Assembly (NCBI RefSeq): GCF_003718735.1
Contig: NZ_CP033460.1
Location: forward strand, 124,001 to 188,000
Direction: 5' to 3'
DNA length: 64,000 nucleotides
Origin: Staphylococcus debuckii
GTDB taxonomy: Bacteria; Bacillota; Bacilli; Staphylococcales; Staphylococcaceae
In this document: one piece after another, positions 27,580 through 38,218 of the stretch
Numbering within the stretch: position 1 is the stretch's first letter
Layout of the letters: each line of letters starts with the position of its first letter
Notes under the pieces: model-generated
Database searches by the model: none
Seen by the model: only the letters and a program-made list of their open reading frames with translations
Told to the model about the DNA's origin: nothing
Translations under genes and position numbers: made by a program

Positions 27580-29121
27580 TTATTCCCACTCTATGGTACT
27601 TGGCGGCTTAGAAGTTACATCATAAACAACACGGTTTACGTGATCAACTTCGTTTACGATACGACTTGAGATTTTTTGTAATACTTCCCAATCGATACGC
27701 GCAAAGTCACTTGTCATACCATCGATAGAAGTTACGGCGCGGATACCAATCGTATAATCATAAGTGCGATAGTCACCCATAACACCTACTGAACGCATAC
27801 CTGGTAATACTGTGAAGTATTGCCAAATTTCACGTTCTAATCCTTCTTCACGAATCACTTCACGTAGAATCGCATCAGATTCGCGGACGATTTCTAATTT
27901 TTCTTCAGTGATTTCACCTAGTACACGGATACCAAGTCCTGGACCTGGGAATGGCTGTCTCCAAACTAAGTGTTCAGGAATACCTAATTCAATACCTAAA
28001 GCACGTACTTCATCTTTGAATAAAGTATTGATAGGTTCGATTAATTCAAACTGCATGTCTTCAGGTAATCCACCTACGTTGTGGTGAGATTTAATTGTTT
28101 GTGCAGTTTTAGTACCTGATTCGATAACATCAGTGTAAAGCGTACCTTGTGCAAGGAAGTCTACACCTTTTAATTTAGAAGCTTCGTCATCAAATACATA
28201 AACGAATTCGTTACCGATGATTTTACGTTTTTGTTCTGGATCAGAAACACCTTTTAATTTATCCATGAAACGATCTTTGGCATTTACACGAATAATATTC
28301 ATGTTGAAACCTTCACCGAATTGTTCCATTACCATGTCGCCTTCGCCTTTACGTAACAAACCATGGTCAACGAAGATACAAGTCAATTGGTCGCCGATAG
28401 CTTTATGCAATAATACAGCAACAACGGATGAGTCTACACCGCCGCTCATAGCACATAATACTTTACGGTCGCCGACTTGCTCACGAATTTTTTCGATTTC
28501 TAAATCGATGAAGTTTTCCATAGTCCATTCACCTGTACAGTCACAGATACGACGTACGAAATTACGTAAAATATCGTTACCATATTCTGTATGACGTACT
28601 TCTGGATGGAATTGAACACCGTAAATTCGACGTTCTTTATCTTCAATCGCAGCATATGGCGTACTTGGGCTATCTGCAATGGATTCAAAGCCTTCTGGAA
28701 TTTCAATCACTTTATCAGAATGGCTCATCCATACTGTTTGTTCTTCAGGTAATCCGAAGAATAATTCATCTGCTTTAGCACGAATGATGGCTTTACCATA
28801 TTCTCTTTCGTTTGCACGTTCTACTTTACCGCCTAATAATTTAGTCGTTAATTGCATACCGTAGCAAATACCAAGAACAGGTACGCCTAGATTATAAATT
28901 TCAGGGTCGATTGTGTATGAGCCTTCTTCGTATACTGAGTTAGGACCACCTGACAAGATGATACCTTTTGGGTTCATCTTTTTAATTTCTTCAATAGAAA
29001 TTTCGTGGTCATGCAACTCACTATATACGCCCATTTCACGAATACGACGTGTAATTAATTGGTTGTATTGGCTACCAAAGTCTAATACAAGAATTAACTC
29101 TTGTTCTTTCGCCATTTCCAT
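27580..29121 (-). CDS. guaA: GMP synthase (glutamine-hydrolysing)
   Basis: The 513-residue enzyme converts XMP to GMP. The N-terminal class-I amidotransferase has [11 protein letters not shown] with the nucleophile Cys and [11 protein letters not shown] with the His-Glu pair; the ATP pyrophosphatase P-loop is [11 protein letters not shown] near residue 230; the C-terminal dimer domain ends KPPSTIEWE. It matches the staphylococcal GuaA I know nearly residue for residue, including length. Last gene of the purine operon, 16 bases after guaB. Confidence 0.98.
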   Translation of the reverse strand: MEMAKEQELILVLDFGSQYNQLITRRIREMGVYSELHDHEISIEEIKKMNPKGIILSGGPNSVYEEGSYTIDPEIYNLGVPVLGICYGMQLTTKLLGGKVERANEREYGKAIIRAKADELFFGLPEEQTVWMSHSDKVIEIPEGFESIADSPSTPYAAIEDKERRIYGVQFHPEVRHTEYGNDILRNFVRRICDCTGEWTMENFIDLEIEKIREQVGDRKVLCAMSGGVDSSVVAVLLHKAIGDQLTCIFVDHGLLRKGEGDMVMEQFGEGFNMNIIRVNAKDRFMDKLKGVSDPEQKRKIIGNEFVYVFDDEASKLKGVDFLAQGTLYTDVIESGTKTAQTIKSHHNVGGLPEDMQFELIEPINTLFKDEVRALGIELGIPEHLVWRQPFPGPGLGIRVLGEITEEKLEIVRESDAILREVIREEGLEREIWQYFTVLPGMRSVGVMGDYRTYDYTIGIRAVTSIDGMTSDFARIDWEVLQKISSRIVNEVDHVNRVVYDVTSKPPSTIEWE

Positions 29122-29137
29122 AAATCAGTTTCTCCTT

Positions 29138-30625
<1,488 letters not shown>

Positions 30626-30637
30626 TTATTAATTACA

Positions 30638-31906
30638 TTATTTCACATTTTCCTCATTTTGTTGATACTTTATACCGTTAAAAAAGAAATTAAGAATGAT
30701 TGCTGAAATTGCACCGAGTACAATTCCATTTTGTGTTAACCAAGCAAACTGTTCTCCCATTGCTTTAAATGCTTCAGGAACAGCACTGATGCCTGTACCG
30801 AGTCCTACTGATACTGCGATTATTAATAAATTGTTTTGGTTCTTGAAGTCGATACCACCTAAGATACTTACACCATAAGCCATTACCATTCCAAACATCG
30901 CAATCATTGCGCCTCCAAGTACAGGAAGTGGTATCACGTTGGCTAAAGCACCTAATTTCGGAATACATCCGCAAATTAAGAGCAGTATGACCATTCCATA
31001 GATGATATTATTCTTTTTCACGCCAGAGAGGGAAACCAAACCGACATTTTGAGAATAAGCAGTGTATGGAAAGGCATTGAAGATGGAACCTAGGATAATC
31101 GCAAGACCTTCGGCAGTGTAACCTCTGCGATAATCTTTACGATTTAATTCTCTGCCAGTGATTTTACTTAATGCTGTGTAAACTCCAGTTGACTCAATCA
31201 AGCTGACAAGTGCAACAATAAAGAATACGAGTGTAGCGCCTATGTCAAAGCCGAAGCCGGAGAAGCGGAAAGGTCTTGGTAATTCAAACCAATGCGCTGT
31301 ACCGATTTGATTTAAATCTACAATCCCGAAGACGCCTGCTAAACAAGTACCTGCAATGAGTCCGAGCAGTATAGCAATAGATTTCAAAAATCCACGCGTA
31401 AAACGTTGTAAAATTAAGATGATCAGCAAAGTTGAAAAGCCTAAGATAATATTTTTCATATCACCATAATCTTTAGCACCCTGGCCTCCAGCTACGTAAT
31501 TCATAGCTACGGGCATCAAATTAATTCCGATAATTGTGACAACACTACCTGTAACAACAGGCGGAAAGAACTTTACTACGTAGGAGAAGACGGGAGCAAT
31601 TAAGACCACTAGGATACCAGAAAGGAACAAGGAGCCGTAAAGGACGCCCAATCCTTTGGTTTGTCCTATTAATATCATCGGGGCAACCGCCGTAAAGGTA
31701 CAACCTAAGACAATCGGCAAGCCTGTACCTGTAATCTTGTTTGCTTCTAAAAATGTTGCAACCCCGCACATGAAGATATCTGCTGTGACTAAATAAGCAA
31801 TTTCTTCTGGGGTAAATTTGAGACTTGTCCCGACGATAATTGGAACAAGTATAGCACCTGCATACATGGCAAGTAAATGTTGTAGACTTAAAATGAAATT
31901 CTTCAT
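30638..31906 (-). CDS. pbuX: Xanthine permease
   Basis: A 422-residue NCS2-family proton symporter with about 14 membrane helices. It has LSLQHLLAMYAGAILVPIIV at the N-terminus, the QNVGLVSLSGVKKNNIIYGM region and the NCS2 signature PLPVLGGAMIAMFGMV. It imports xanthine, which Xpt converts to XMP, bypassing IMP. A single base separates it from xpt, and guaB follows, so uptake and conversion are made together. Confidence 0.95.
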   Translation of the reverse strand: MKNFILSLQHLLAMYAGAILVPIIVGTSLKFTPEEIAYLVTADIFMCGVATFLEANKITGTGLPIVLGCTFTAVAPMILIGQTKGLGVLYGSLFLSGILVVLIAPVFSYVVKFFPPVVTGSVVTIIGINLMPVAMNYVAGGQGAKDYGDMKNIILGFSTLLIILILQRFTRGFLKSIAILLGLIAGTCLAGVFGIVDLNQIGTAHWFELPRPFRFSGFGFDIGATLVFFIVALVSLIESTGVYTALSKITGRELNRKDYRRGYTAEGLAIILGSIFNAFPYTAYSQNVGLVSLSGVKKNNIIYGMVILLLICGCIPKLGALANVIPLPVLGGAMIAMFGMVMAYGVSILGGIDFKNQNNLLIIAVSVGLGTGISAVPEAFKAMGEQFAWLTQNGIVLGAISAIILNFFFNGIKYQQNEENVK

Positions 31907-31907
31907 A

Positions 31908-32486
31908 TTATTCTTCTCCGACCAAAGTCACTTTATTACCGGCAAGAGAAGCTACTTCACATAAAGAAGATACTTTTAAGCCAGCTTCTTCTAATCTTGT
32001 ACGGCCTTGTTGGAAACTTTTTTCTACTACAATACCGATACCGACTGTTTCTGCGCCTGCTTGATGAACTAAACGGTTCAACCCAAGGGATGCATCTCCA
32101 TTCGCTAAGAAATCATCAATAATCAATACGCGATCATTTTCATCTAAGAATTCTTCCGAAATAATGACACTGTTCGTTTTATTTTTTGTAAAGGAATGAA
32201 TATCTGTTTGATAGAAACCTTTATTCAAAGTGTTAGGTTTTGCTTTTTTCGCAAATAAGCAAGGCACTCCGAATTTGTAAGCAACCATAATTGCAGGTGC
32301 AATACCTGAAGCTTCTACAGTTAGAATTTTAGTCACCTTTTGATCTTTAAATTGGTCATAAAATGTTTCGCCGATTTCATACATAAGCTGTGCATCAATT
32401 TGATGATTTAAAAAACCGTCAACTTTCAAAATCTTTTCTCCGATGACTACACCATCTTCTTTAACTTTCTGTCTCAACGCTTCCAC
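31908..32486 (-). CDS. xpt: Xanthine phosphoribosyltransferase
   Basis: The 192-residue salvage enzyme joins xanthine and PRPP to XMP. The PRPP-binding motif VLIIDDFLANGDASLG is near residue 125, preceded by TVEASGIAPAIMVAYKFGVP. Length equals that of Firmicute Xpt. The start codon is GTG at 32486, 10 bases after GAGGAGG. First gene of the operon, directly behind the riboswitch terminator. Confidence 0.96.
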   Translation of the reverse strand: MEALRQKVKEDGVVIGEKILKVDGFLNHQIDAQLMYEIGETFYDQFKDQKVTKILTVEASGIAPAIMVAYKFGVPCLFAKKAKPNTLNKGFYQTDIHSFTKNKTNSVIISEEFLDENDRVLIIDDFLANGDASLGLNRLVHQAGAETVGIGIVVEKSFQQGRTRLEEAGLKVSSLCEVASLAGNKVTLVGEE

Positions 32487-32510
32487 GTAAAAACAACCTC
32501 CTCAATTTGT

Positions 32511-32548
32511 GTATAAAAAAATCCCAAACTACTAACTTAGTTTCAGGA
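32511..32548 (-). terminator. Riboswitch-controlled attenuator before xpt
   Basis: Minus strand ATCCTGAAACTA / TAGTAGTTTGGGAT stem followed by TTTTTTT. Just upstream is ACTCATAG (32550-32557), which is complementary to the 3' P1 strand CTATGAGT of the aptamer 340 bases away. Confidence 0.85.
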
Positions 32549-32589
32549 TCTATGAGTGGCATAAGCAATACATATCATTTTATTATTTG

Positions 32590-32681
32590 CTTGGAATAAG
32601 GAGGTTATGAAAATGATAACCGACTTTATCGCTCCATATAAATTAACAGCTGCTGAGGCTGTTGTTTCATATCAGCTCTAG
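32590..32681 (+). CDS. Possible mini-ORF opposite the xpt leader
   Basis: On the plus strand AAGGAGG is followed after 3 and 9 bases by two in-frame ATGs. The peptide of 22-24 residues reads MITDFIAPYKLTAAEAVVSY and two more residues before TAG. The IAP...SY layout loosely recalls Fst/PepA1-type type I toxins, but the usual WL and basic tail are missing. It may be a decayed toxin or chance. Confidence 0.2.
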
Positions 32682-32895
32682 CCAAAAACCCCTTATAGCT
32701 AGGTGCCAAAGCAAAAATATGAAAGATGATGGTTTGAGAAACTAGAATGTTTCCATTTCGCAAATAGAAATGTATCATCCTGCAAGCAATGAAGTATATG
32801 TCCCATTTCCCCAAATAGTCCTCACATATAAATCGCTGCACTGCATGCACTTCCCGCATTTCTAAAAAGCACCATTGTGTTGTATTGTTTAAGTG

Positions 32896-32964
32896 ACTCA
32901 TAGTCATGTCGTTAAGGCGACATGGTAGAAACTTCTAAAGCCTGATTCTCTAGATTATATGAGT
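32896..32964 (-). promoter_or_regulatory. Guanine-type purine riboswitch aptamer
   Basis: Minus strand: ACTCATATAATC opening, AGTTTCTACC, the paired loops, and GACTATGAGT closing P1. The C in GACTATG (position 74 equivalent) specifies guanine/hypoxanthine over adenine. Binding should favour the terminator before xpt and shut the operon when guanine is abundant. The aptamer and terminator are about 350 bases apart, much farther than normal. Confidence 0.93.
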
Positions 32965-32982
32965 TAGTTAAATTATTTACTG

Positions 32983-33012
32983 ATAATACCACATTTTGAG
33001 GCTATTTTTCAA
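32983..33012 (-). promoter_or_regulatory. Promoter of the purine operon
   Basis: Minus strand TTGAAA (33007-33012), 18-base spacer, TATTAT (32983-32988), shortly upstream of the aptamer. Confidence 0.65.
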
Positions 33013-33153
33013 TATTCCTTAAATAGATATTCTAATTTTCTAGGAATTCTATTTTCATTGTAAATAACTATAAAAGACGGTTTCTTTTTTCAGAATTTTC
33101 AACTTTATCTTCTTGAAAACCTCTAAAATTAGACGTACCATAATAATTGAACC

Positions 33154-33179
33154 GTTTACATTATTATCAGATAGGGTAA
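33154..33179 (+). promoter_or_regulatory. Sigma-B promoter
   Basis: GTTTAC (33154-33159), 14-base spacer, GGGTAA (33174-33179), matching the sigma-B consensus GTTTAA-N12-15-GGGTAT, 43 bases before the stress-protein start. Confidence 0.8.
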
Positions 33180-33221
33180 ATAGTTTTATATTAGTAATAA
33201 TTTCGGAGGGGGAGCTTTACT

Positions 33222-33602
33222 ATGGCAGATATTCTTATTCTTACATCACAAGATGAAATTTTCGACGCATTAAAACGTAAATTAGATGAGGGTTACACAA
33301 AAGAGGAGCTATCGGTAATTAGTAAAAACAAACTGCATATCGGCAGCGTTGAAAGTACAGACGTAAAAGTGCAATCAACGAGCGGTACATTCAGTGACCG
33401 AGTAGCCCGCCTCCTTACTGGAGAAGATGGAGAAGCAGCAGTATTAGGTCATTACGATTTAACAGACACAGAAAAACAAGTGTGCAAACGCGAAATCTTG
33501 AATGGCAATATTGTAATTTTAGCTGACAAATATGCGCACAGCAGAAAAGAATTCAAATCAGAGCACGATGAAAAAAAGCCTGAGAAAGAGTATGAAATTT
33601 AA
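33222..33602 (+). CDS. General stress protein (YflT/GSP17M family)
   Basis: The 126-residue cytoplasmic protein belongs to the heat-induced stress protein YflT family: the opening beta-alpha segment (ILTSQDEIFDALKRKLDEGY) precedes ELSVISKNKLHIGSV, then a glycine/Asp-rich turn and a Lys/Glu-rich tail. In Bacillus relatives are sigma-B dependent, and a sigma-B-type promoter is present here. Molecular function is unknown. GGAGGGGGAGC lies before ATG. Ends at its own terminator. Confidence 0.85.
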   Translation: MADILILTSQDEIFDALKRKLDEGYTKEELSVISKNKLHIGSVESTDVKVQSTSGTFSDRVARLLTGEDGEAAVLGHYDLTDTEKQVCKREILNGNIVILADKYAHSRKEFKSEHDEKKPEKEYEI

Positions 33603-33619
33603 TACTTAGTTGAGTGATG

Positions 33620-33648
33620 AAATCGGCAGTATTTCTGCCGATTTTTTT
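33620..33648 (+). terminator. Terminator of the stress gene
   Basis: AAATCGGCAG / CTGCCGATTT stem and TTTTT. Confidence 0.92.
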
Positions 33649-33710
33649 ATTTCTTAATCATTATTTCCGCTATGCTATAATGAAAAGAAAAATGCGGGAG
33701 GGCAATCTTT

Positions 33711-34376
33711 ATGGAATTTAAACTAGTAAAACAAACATCTGATCCGTTGTATGAAACTGCCTTAAACTTATATGATACCTACCAATTCGGCAATGTAATG
33801 CAGCAACATCACGTCTTCAAACAATCTCTTGAAAATAAAAGGACTAAAAATGATTACGTCTTTTTAGTAGGTTTAGATAAAGGAGAGGTTGTGAGTTTAG
33901 CAACTGCTCATTATGAGGCCACTACCAATGCTGCATTTATTATTTATCTCGTAGCTGTAGATACACCTGAACGTGAACAATATTTGACCGATACACTCGC
34001 ACAAGTTCAAAATGAATTAGATCATTTGGCTCAACGCGTTCATAATCGCGAAGTGAATTTCTTTATGATGGAAGCCTTACCGTTACCTGATTCAATGGAC
34101 GAGAAAGATGCTGACCTACTCTTTAAACGCCATCGCTTTTTGAATGATCACGGCTTTGAAGAACAAACTGAAATTGATTATAAGCGTCCAGGGTTGGAAA
34201 AAGATGCACCGCCTATCCCGTTAAATTTATTCCTGCACACTCGAATTCCTCTTACGAAAGATATTTATGCTACAAGTGTGAAGTCATGTTATATCTTAAA
34301 ATATGTTTTTGCGAATCACCTTTCACGAAAAAGAGTGTATCCTCTGTTAGAAGAAATGGACTTACGAAAATCTTAA
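33711..34376 (+). CDS. GNAT-like conserved hypothetical protein
   Basis: The 221-residue protein has the feel of an N-acetyltransferase fold: a helix-rich start, a strand pair DYVFLVGLDKGEVVSLATAH and NAAFIIYLVAVDTPEREQYL where GNAT proteins carry the acetyl-CoA strand, and a C-terminal RFLNDHGFEEQTEIDY. The canonical Q/RxxGxG/A pyrophosphate loop is not obvious, so activity is uncertain. It appears in staphylococci as an unnamed neighbour of this region. GGGAGGG precedes ATG; TATAAT lies about 30 bases upstream (near 33678). Confidence 0.6.
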   Translation: MEFKLVKQTSDPLYETALNLYDTYQFGNVMQQHHVFKQSLENKRTKNDYVFLVGLDKGEVVSLATAHYEATTNAAFIIYLVAVDTPEREQYLTDTLAQVQNELDHLAQRVHNREVNFFMMEALPLPDSMDEKDADLLFKRHRFLNDHGFEEQTEIDYKRPGLEKDAPPIPLNLFLHTRIPLTKDIYATSVKSCYILKYVFANHLSRKRVYPLLEEMDLRKS

Positions 34377-34494
34377 GACAACTTGAAATATTGCAGCAAT
34401 CACGGTAAACTAGCATAGAGGTTAGACTGACGTTTGTGTGCCGGAAGACAGACGTCTCACTAAAACAATATAGAAGTGAAAGGATACTGATCAG

Positions 34495-35469
34495 ATGCTA
34501 ACAAAAGAATTTGCCCAACGCGTTGAATTGAGCGAGAAACAAGTACGTAAAATCGTTCAACATTTAGAAGAACGCGGTTACCATTTAAATAAAACAGAAT
34601 ACCGCGGCCGTGAAGCGACTGACTTCCAAGAAGAGGATATTGAACTATTTAAAGAAATAGCGGAGAAAGTTAAAAAAACCAACAGCTACGAATTAGCTTT
34701 TGAAGAATTAGAAAAAGAAAACGACTTCTTGCAAATTGTCGTTAAAGAAGACGAAGAAAATCTTCCAAGCGACCAAAACTTTGCGAAGATTTTAAACGAC
34801 TTGCATAATGACATTGCAAAAATGCGCGAAGAACGTCAAATGCTCGGTCAAATGATTTCTCAAGTGCATCAGCAACAAAAGGACTTGCAAACATTGCAAC
34901 AACAAATGACTGATAAGCTAGATCAACATGCTGAAACATTGAAAGCAATCGAGACAGCGCAGCAAGAACACGCTAAAGCGGTGGCAGATAACACTAAAGC
35001 TGTAGAATCAAATACAGCTAAAGTATTGTCTCAACCGCAAGAAGCTAAACAAGAAACTAAACCTGAAGCATCAAAATCAACTACCGCTTCTTCCACTAAA
35101 GCGGAACCTGCTAAAGCAGCATCTCAAAATGAAAAACCAAATTCTACAGCAGACTTCAAAGGCGTTGCCGTTTCAGCACAACCTGAGAAAAAAGAAGAAA
35201 GCAAAACAACTGCTTCTGCTTCATCTGAAGATCAACCTAAAGCGACTGCTGCTTCTACTGACAAAGAAGATAAGCCTAAAACTGAAAATCAATCTTCTTC
35301 AAAACAAAAAGATTCAAACAGTGTACCTGAATCTGAAGTACAAGGCACACCTAAAACAACAACACCTGAGCCAGAAGTTCCTGTGGATGCACCACGTAAT
35401 GAACACCAACCATCTGCTCACCATAAACAAGAGAAGAAAGGTTTCTTCGCTCGTTTATTCGGAATGTAA
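34495..35469 (+). CDS. MerR-like HTH / coiled-coil protein with amphipathic C-terminus
   Basis: The 324-residue protein has an N-terminal MerR-like helix-turn-helix (MLTKEFAQRVELSEKQVRKI, then RGREATDFQEEDIELFKEIA), a coiled coil from about 95 to 175 (Gln/Glu/Leu-rich heptads), a long Lys/Ser/Thr/Pro-rich disordered stretch (180-305) and the last residues KKGFFARLFGM. The layout recalls RacA, which ties DNA to the cell pole. The tail resembles amphipathic membrane-targeting helices. DNA-to-membrane tethering is my inference. A stem-loop (around GACGT...ACGTC, 34427-34457) precedes the gene. Confidence 0.7.
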   Translation: MLTKEFAQRVELSEKQVRKIVQHLEERGYHLNKTEYRGREATDFQEEDIELFKEIAEKVKKTNSYELAFEELEKENDFLQIVVKEDEENLPSDQNFAKILNDLHNDIAKMREERQMLGQMISQVHQQQKDLQTLQQQMTDKLDQHAETLKAIETAQQEHAKAVADNTKAVESNTAKVLSQPQEAKQETKPEASKSTTASSTKAEPAKAASQNEKPNSTADFKGVAVSAQPEKKEESKTTASASSEDQPKATAASTDKEDKPKTENQSSSKQKDSNSVPESEVQGTPKTTTPEPEVPVDAPRNEHQPSAHHKQEKKGFFARLFGM

Positions 35470-35484
35470 CTAATTAGAATATAC

Positions 35485-35520
35485 AGAACTGAGCCTTCAA
35501 TAAAAGGCTCAGTTCTTTTT
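35485..35520 (+). terminator. Terminator of the HTH/coiled-coil gene
   Basis: AACTGAGCC / GGCTCAGTT stem followed by CTTTTT. Confidence 0.85.
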
Positions 35521-35616
35521 CTATATACCAGCCTTTACTCACAGTTAGTCCTCTTCCTTCTCCTTATCAAAACCGCCATTGACCCGTGTTGATAAATACG
35601 ATATATTTACTAAGGA

Positions 35617-35736
35617 TTTAAATAGCATTAATAATTATTTAATAATAGATATCTACTCTTAATTTGTCTTTTGTAATTATTCATGTCTACAATTAAGCTA
35701 GGGATATGTGAACTTTCTACATAAATGCTATTTAAA
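35617..35736 (+). repeat. Perfect 13-bp inverted repeat in the tcyP leader
   Basis: TTTAAATAGCATT (35617-35629) and its exact complement AATGCTATTTAAA (35724-35736) are 94 bases apart, ending 60 bases before the tcyP start. It may be a long-range leader stem or two operator half-sites that loop DNA. No known riboswitch core is seen between the arms. Confidence 0.55.
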
Positions 35737-35795
35737 ACTCATAATTGTGCTTCTTACAATATCAAATTATCAGAAGAAAGGAAGTTTCGATTCGA

Positions 35796-37181
35796 TTGGG
35801 TTTTATCATTCTTAACATCATTGTATTTTTACTTCTCATCATAGGGTTATTTTTCATGGCGAAGAAACACGTGGCTTTCTCTAAGCGCGTCTTCGCAGCA
35901 CTAGGCATCGGAATTGTATTAGGGGCAATTCTACATCTCGCTTACGGATCAGATTCAAAGATCACTACCACAACTACAGACTGGTTCAGTATTGTCGGAG
36001 ATGGTTACGTCGCCTTATTACAAATGATTGTCATGCCTTTGATTTTCATCAGTATCGTTTCAGCATTCACTAAGATTCAATTAGGTGAAAAATTTGCGAA
36101 AATCGGTTTCTTCATTTTCGTCTTTCTCATCGGTACAGTCGCTGTAGCCGCTATTATCGGTATCATTTCAGCACTAGTATTCGGCTTAGATGCTTCATCT
36201 ATTGATTTAGGAAGCGCTGAACATGCACGCGGAACAGAAATTACTCAAAAAGCTAAAGAAATGACTGCAAGTACCTTGCCGCAACAAATCTTAGAATTAT
36301 TACCTACTAATCCATTCTTAGATTTCACAGGTCAACGTACAACTTCTACCATTGCAGTAGTTATCTTTGCAACATTTATTGGCTTTGCCTACTTACGTGT
36401 TGCACGTAAACAACCAGACAATGGTCATATTATTAAACGCGGTATTGAAGCCGTTTATTCATTAATCATGTCTATCGTTACTTTCGTCTTGCGCTTAACG
36501 CCGTACGGAATCTTAGCGATTATGGCTTCTACCATTGCTACAAGTGATTTCGGCGCGATTTGGACACTCGGAAAATTCGTTCTTGCTTCTTATGCAGCCT
36601 TAATCACCATGTTCATCATTCACTTGATTATTGTAGGAGTGCTTGGATTAAATCCTTGGCGTTATTTAAGAAAGACAGCAGAAGTTCTTATTTTCGCCTT
36701 TACTTCACGTTCAAGTGCAGGCGCATTACCATTAAACGTGCAAACGCAGAAATCCCGTTTAGGTGTGCCAGAAGGTATTGCGAACTTATCCGCTTCATTC
36801 GGTCTTTCCATCGGCCAAAACGGTTGCGCAGGTATCTACCCTGCTATGCTTGCCGTAATGGTTGCACCCGTAGCACACGTACAAGTCGACTTCCAATTCA
36901 TCATTACGTTGGTGGCAGTAGTAGTTATCTGTTCATTCGGTGTAGCTGGAGTCGGAGGCGGCGCAACTTTCGCAGCCATCTTAGTTTTATCAACATTGAA
37001 CTTGCCAGTCGCACTTGCAGGGGTCCTAATTTCAGTTGAACCCTTAATCGATATGGGACGTACAGCGTTGAATGTAAATGACTCTATGTTAGCAGGCACA
37101 GGTACAGCAAAACTTACACATAATCTAGACAAAGAAAAATTCAATTCAAACCAATATGGTGATTTAAGCACAGATTATTAA
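35796..37181 (+). CDS. tcyP: L-cystine sodium symporter
   Basis: The 461-residue membrane protein belongs to the dicarboxylate/amino-acid:cation symporter family. It has eight or more helices, the helix-loop motif SRSSAGALPLNVQTQ (serine-rich hairpin 1), a matching NDSMLAGTGTAKLTH near the end, and VGGGATFAAILVLS. Length and order match Bacillus TcyP (463). It imports cystine as a sulfur source. The TTG at 35796 fits best, with AAAGGAAG 11 bases upstream; no ATG is suitable. In staphylococci it is a CymR target, though I see no clear box. Confidence 0.9.
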   Translation: MGFIILNIIVFLLLIIGLFFMAKKHVAFSKRVFAALGIGIVLGAILHLAYGSDSKITTTTTDWFSIVGDGYVALLQMIVMPLIFISIVSAFTKIQLGEKFAKIGFFIFVFLIGTVAVAAIIGIISALVFGLDASSIDLGSAEHARGTEITQKAKEMTASTLPQQILELLPTNPFLDFTGQRTTSTIAVVIFATFIGFAYLRVARKQPDNGHIIKRGIEAVYSLIMSIVTFVLRLTPYGILAIMASTIATSDFGAIWTLGKFVLASYAALITMFIIHLIIVGVLGLNPWRYLRKTAEVLIFAFTSRSSAGALPLNVQTQKSRLGVPEGIANLSASFGLSIGQNGCAGIYPAMLAVMVAPVAHVQVDFQFIITLVAVVVICSFGVAGVGGGATFAAILVLSTLNLPVALAGVLISVEPLIDMGRTALNVNDSMLAGTGTAKLTHNLDKEKFNSNQYGDLSTDY

Positions 37182-37195
37182 GATAATCAGAATTA

Positions 37196-37240
37196 GAGTA
37201 CTGACTGAGGTTCCAACCTTTCCGTCAGTACTTTTCTTTT
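37196..37240 (+). terminator. Terminator of tcyP
   Basis: AGTACTGAC ... GTCAGTACT stem, then TTTCTTTTT. Confidence 0.85.
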
Positions 37241-37249
37241 TGAAAAAAA

Positions 37250-37290
37250 TAAAAAAAGAGCAGAATCCTCTTCAAGAGAACCCCACTCCT
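37250..37290 (-). terminator. Terminator of nfrA
   Basis: Minus strand GTTCTCTTGAAGAGGATTC-centred hairpin with GAG/CTC base, followed by TTTTTTTATTTTTTT. Confidence 0.7.
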
Positions 37291-37300
37291 TAATAAGTAC

Positions 37301-38056
37301 TTATCTTTCAATAAATCCAGATTTATGCAATTCATCCAACATGTCTGCACGTTGTTTAGAACCTAAGAAACCAGCAATTTGTTGTGACCAAGTTTCACTA
37401 CGTTGTCCGCCAGTACGTTTTTTATAATATTCACTGACTTCTGTATCAAATTCTTTCAAGTAAGCTAATTGATCTGCTTTATCTTGATTGTATTCATTTT
37501 CATGGAAGACACTTTCAAATGGTAGACGCGGTTTCGGTGCACCATTTTCATCATCAGCCGGCTCTCCTACTGCCATACCAAATAATGGGAAAGTGTACTC
37601 AGGCAATTTCAAAAGTTCTTTAACACGAGCTACATCGTTTCTCATTGAACCTAAGTAAACGATGCCTAATCCTAAACTTTCAGCTGCTACCGCCATATTT
37701 TGTGCTAATAATGCAACATCAATGGTTCCTACAAGCAATCCTTCAGCAGATTGGAATGATTTTTCCATGTCTCCATCAATTTGTTCATTAATCAATTCAT
37801 GACGATGATAATCCATTACAAACATAAATAAGTAACCATTTTCTTCTACATAAGCTTGTCCAGAAACTTCACGCAACGCTTTTTTAATCTCAGGATCAGT
37901 GATACCGATAACTGAGTATGTTTGCAAATAACTAGAAGTTGAAGCGCTTTGTCCCGCTTGTACCAACTGTTTTACAGTTTCTTTACTTAATGGTTCTTGT
38001 TTGAATTTTCTTACTGAATGATGTCGATTCATTAATTGTTCGATTACATCTGACAT
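37301..38056 (-). CDS. nfrA: NADPH-dependent oxidoreductase / nitroreductase
   Basis: The 251-residue FMN flavoprotein reduces nitro compounds, flavins or disulfides with NADPH. It has RHHSVRKFKQEPLS (FMN phosphate site), AGQSASTSSYLQTYSVIGI, GLGIVYLGSMRND and the C-terminal PKPRLPFESVFHEN segment, closely following S. aureus NfrA over its whole length. ATG at 38056 is chosen from that alignment and its GGAGG site; an ATG at 38062 is alternative. Next to tcyP, it may handle disulfide or oxidative stress. Confidence 0.9.
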   Translation of the reverse strand: MSDVIEQLMNRHHSVRKFKQEPLSKETVKQLVQAGQSASTSSYLQTYSVIGITDPEIKKALREVSGQAYVEENGYLFMFVMDYHRHELINEQIDGDMEKSFQSAEGLLVGTIDVALLAQNMAVAAESLGLGIVYLGSMRNDVARVKELLKLPEYTFPLFGMAVGEPADDENGAPKPRLPFESVFHENEYNQDKADQLAYLKEFDTEVSEYYKKRTGGQRSETWSQQIAGFLGSKQRADMLDELHKSGFIER

Positions 38057-38218
38057 AAACATTCCGCCTCCAATTTATTAGCTTTAAATAGTTAAAGTTA
38101 TAATACTGTTCCCTATTCTACCTTCTCTTCAATCAAATATAAAAATAAACGCTTTGAAAGTTTTTTCAATTAAAGTTATTCTAATAATAGTAATATTCTG
38201 ATAAAAGGAGTGATTTTT

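Noticed and set aside
32626..32907. 93-codon minus-strand ORF between the guanine aptamer and the xpt terminator
   Set aside because: It begins inside the aptamer without a ribosome site and has an unusual Cys/His/Phe/Ile-rich composition; more likely non-coding leader.
35129..35473. 114-codon Lys/Leu-rich ORF in another frame
   Set aside because: Shadow of the low-complexity linker of the HTH/coiled-coil gene.
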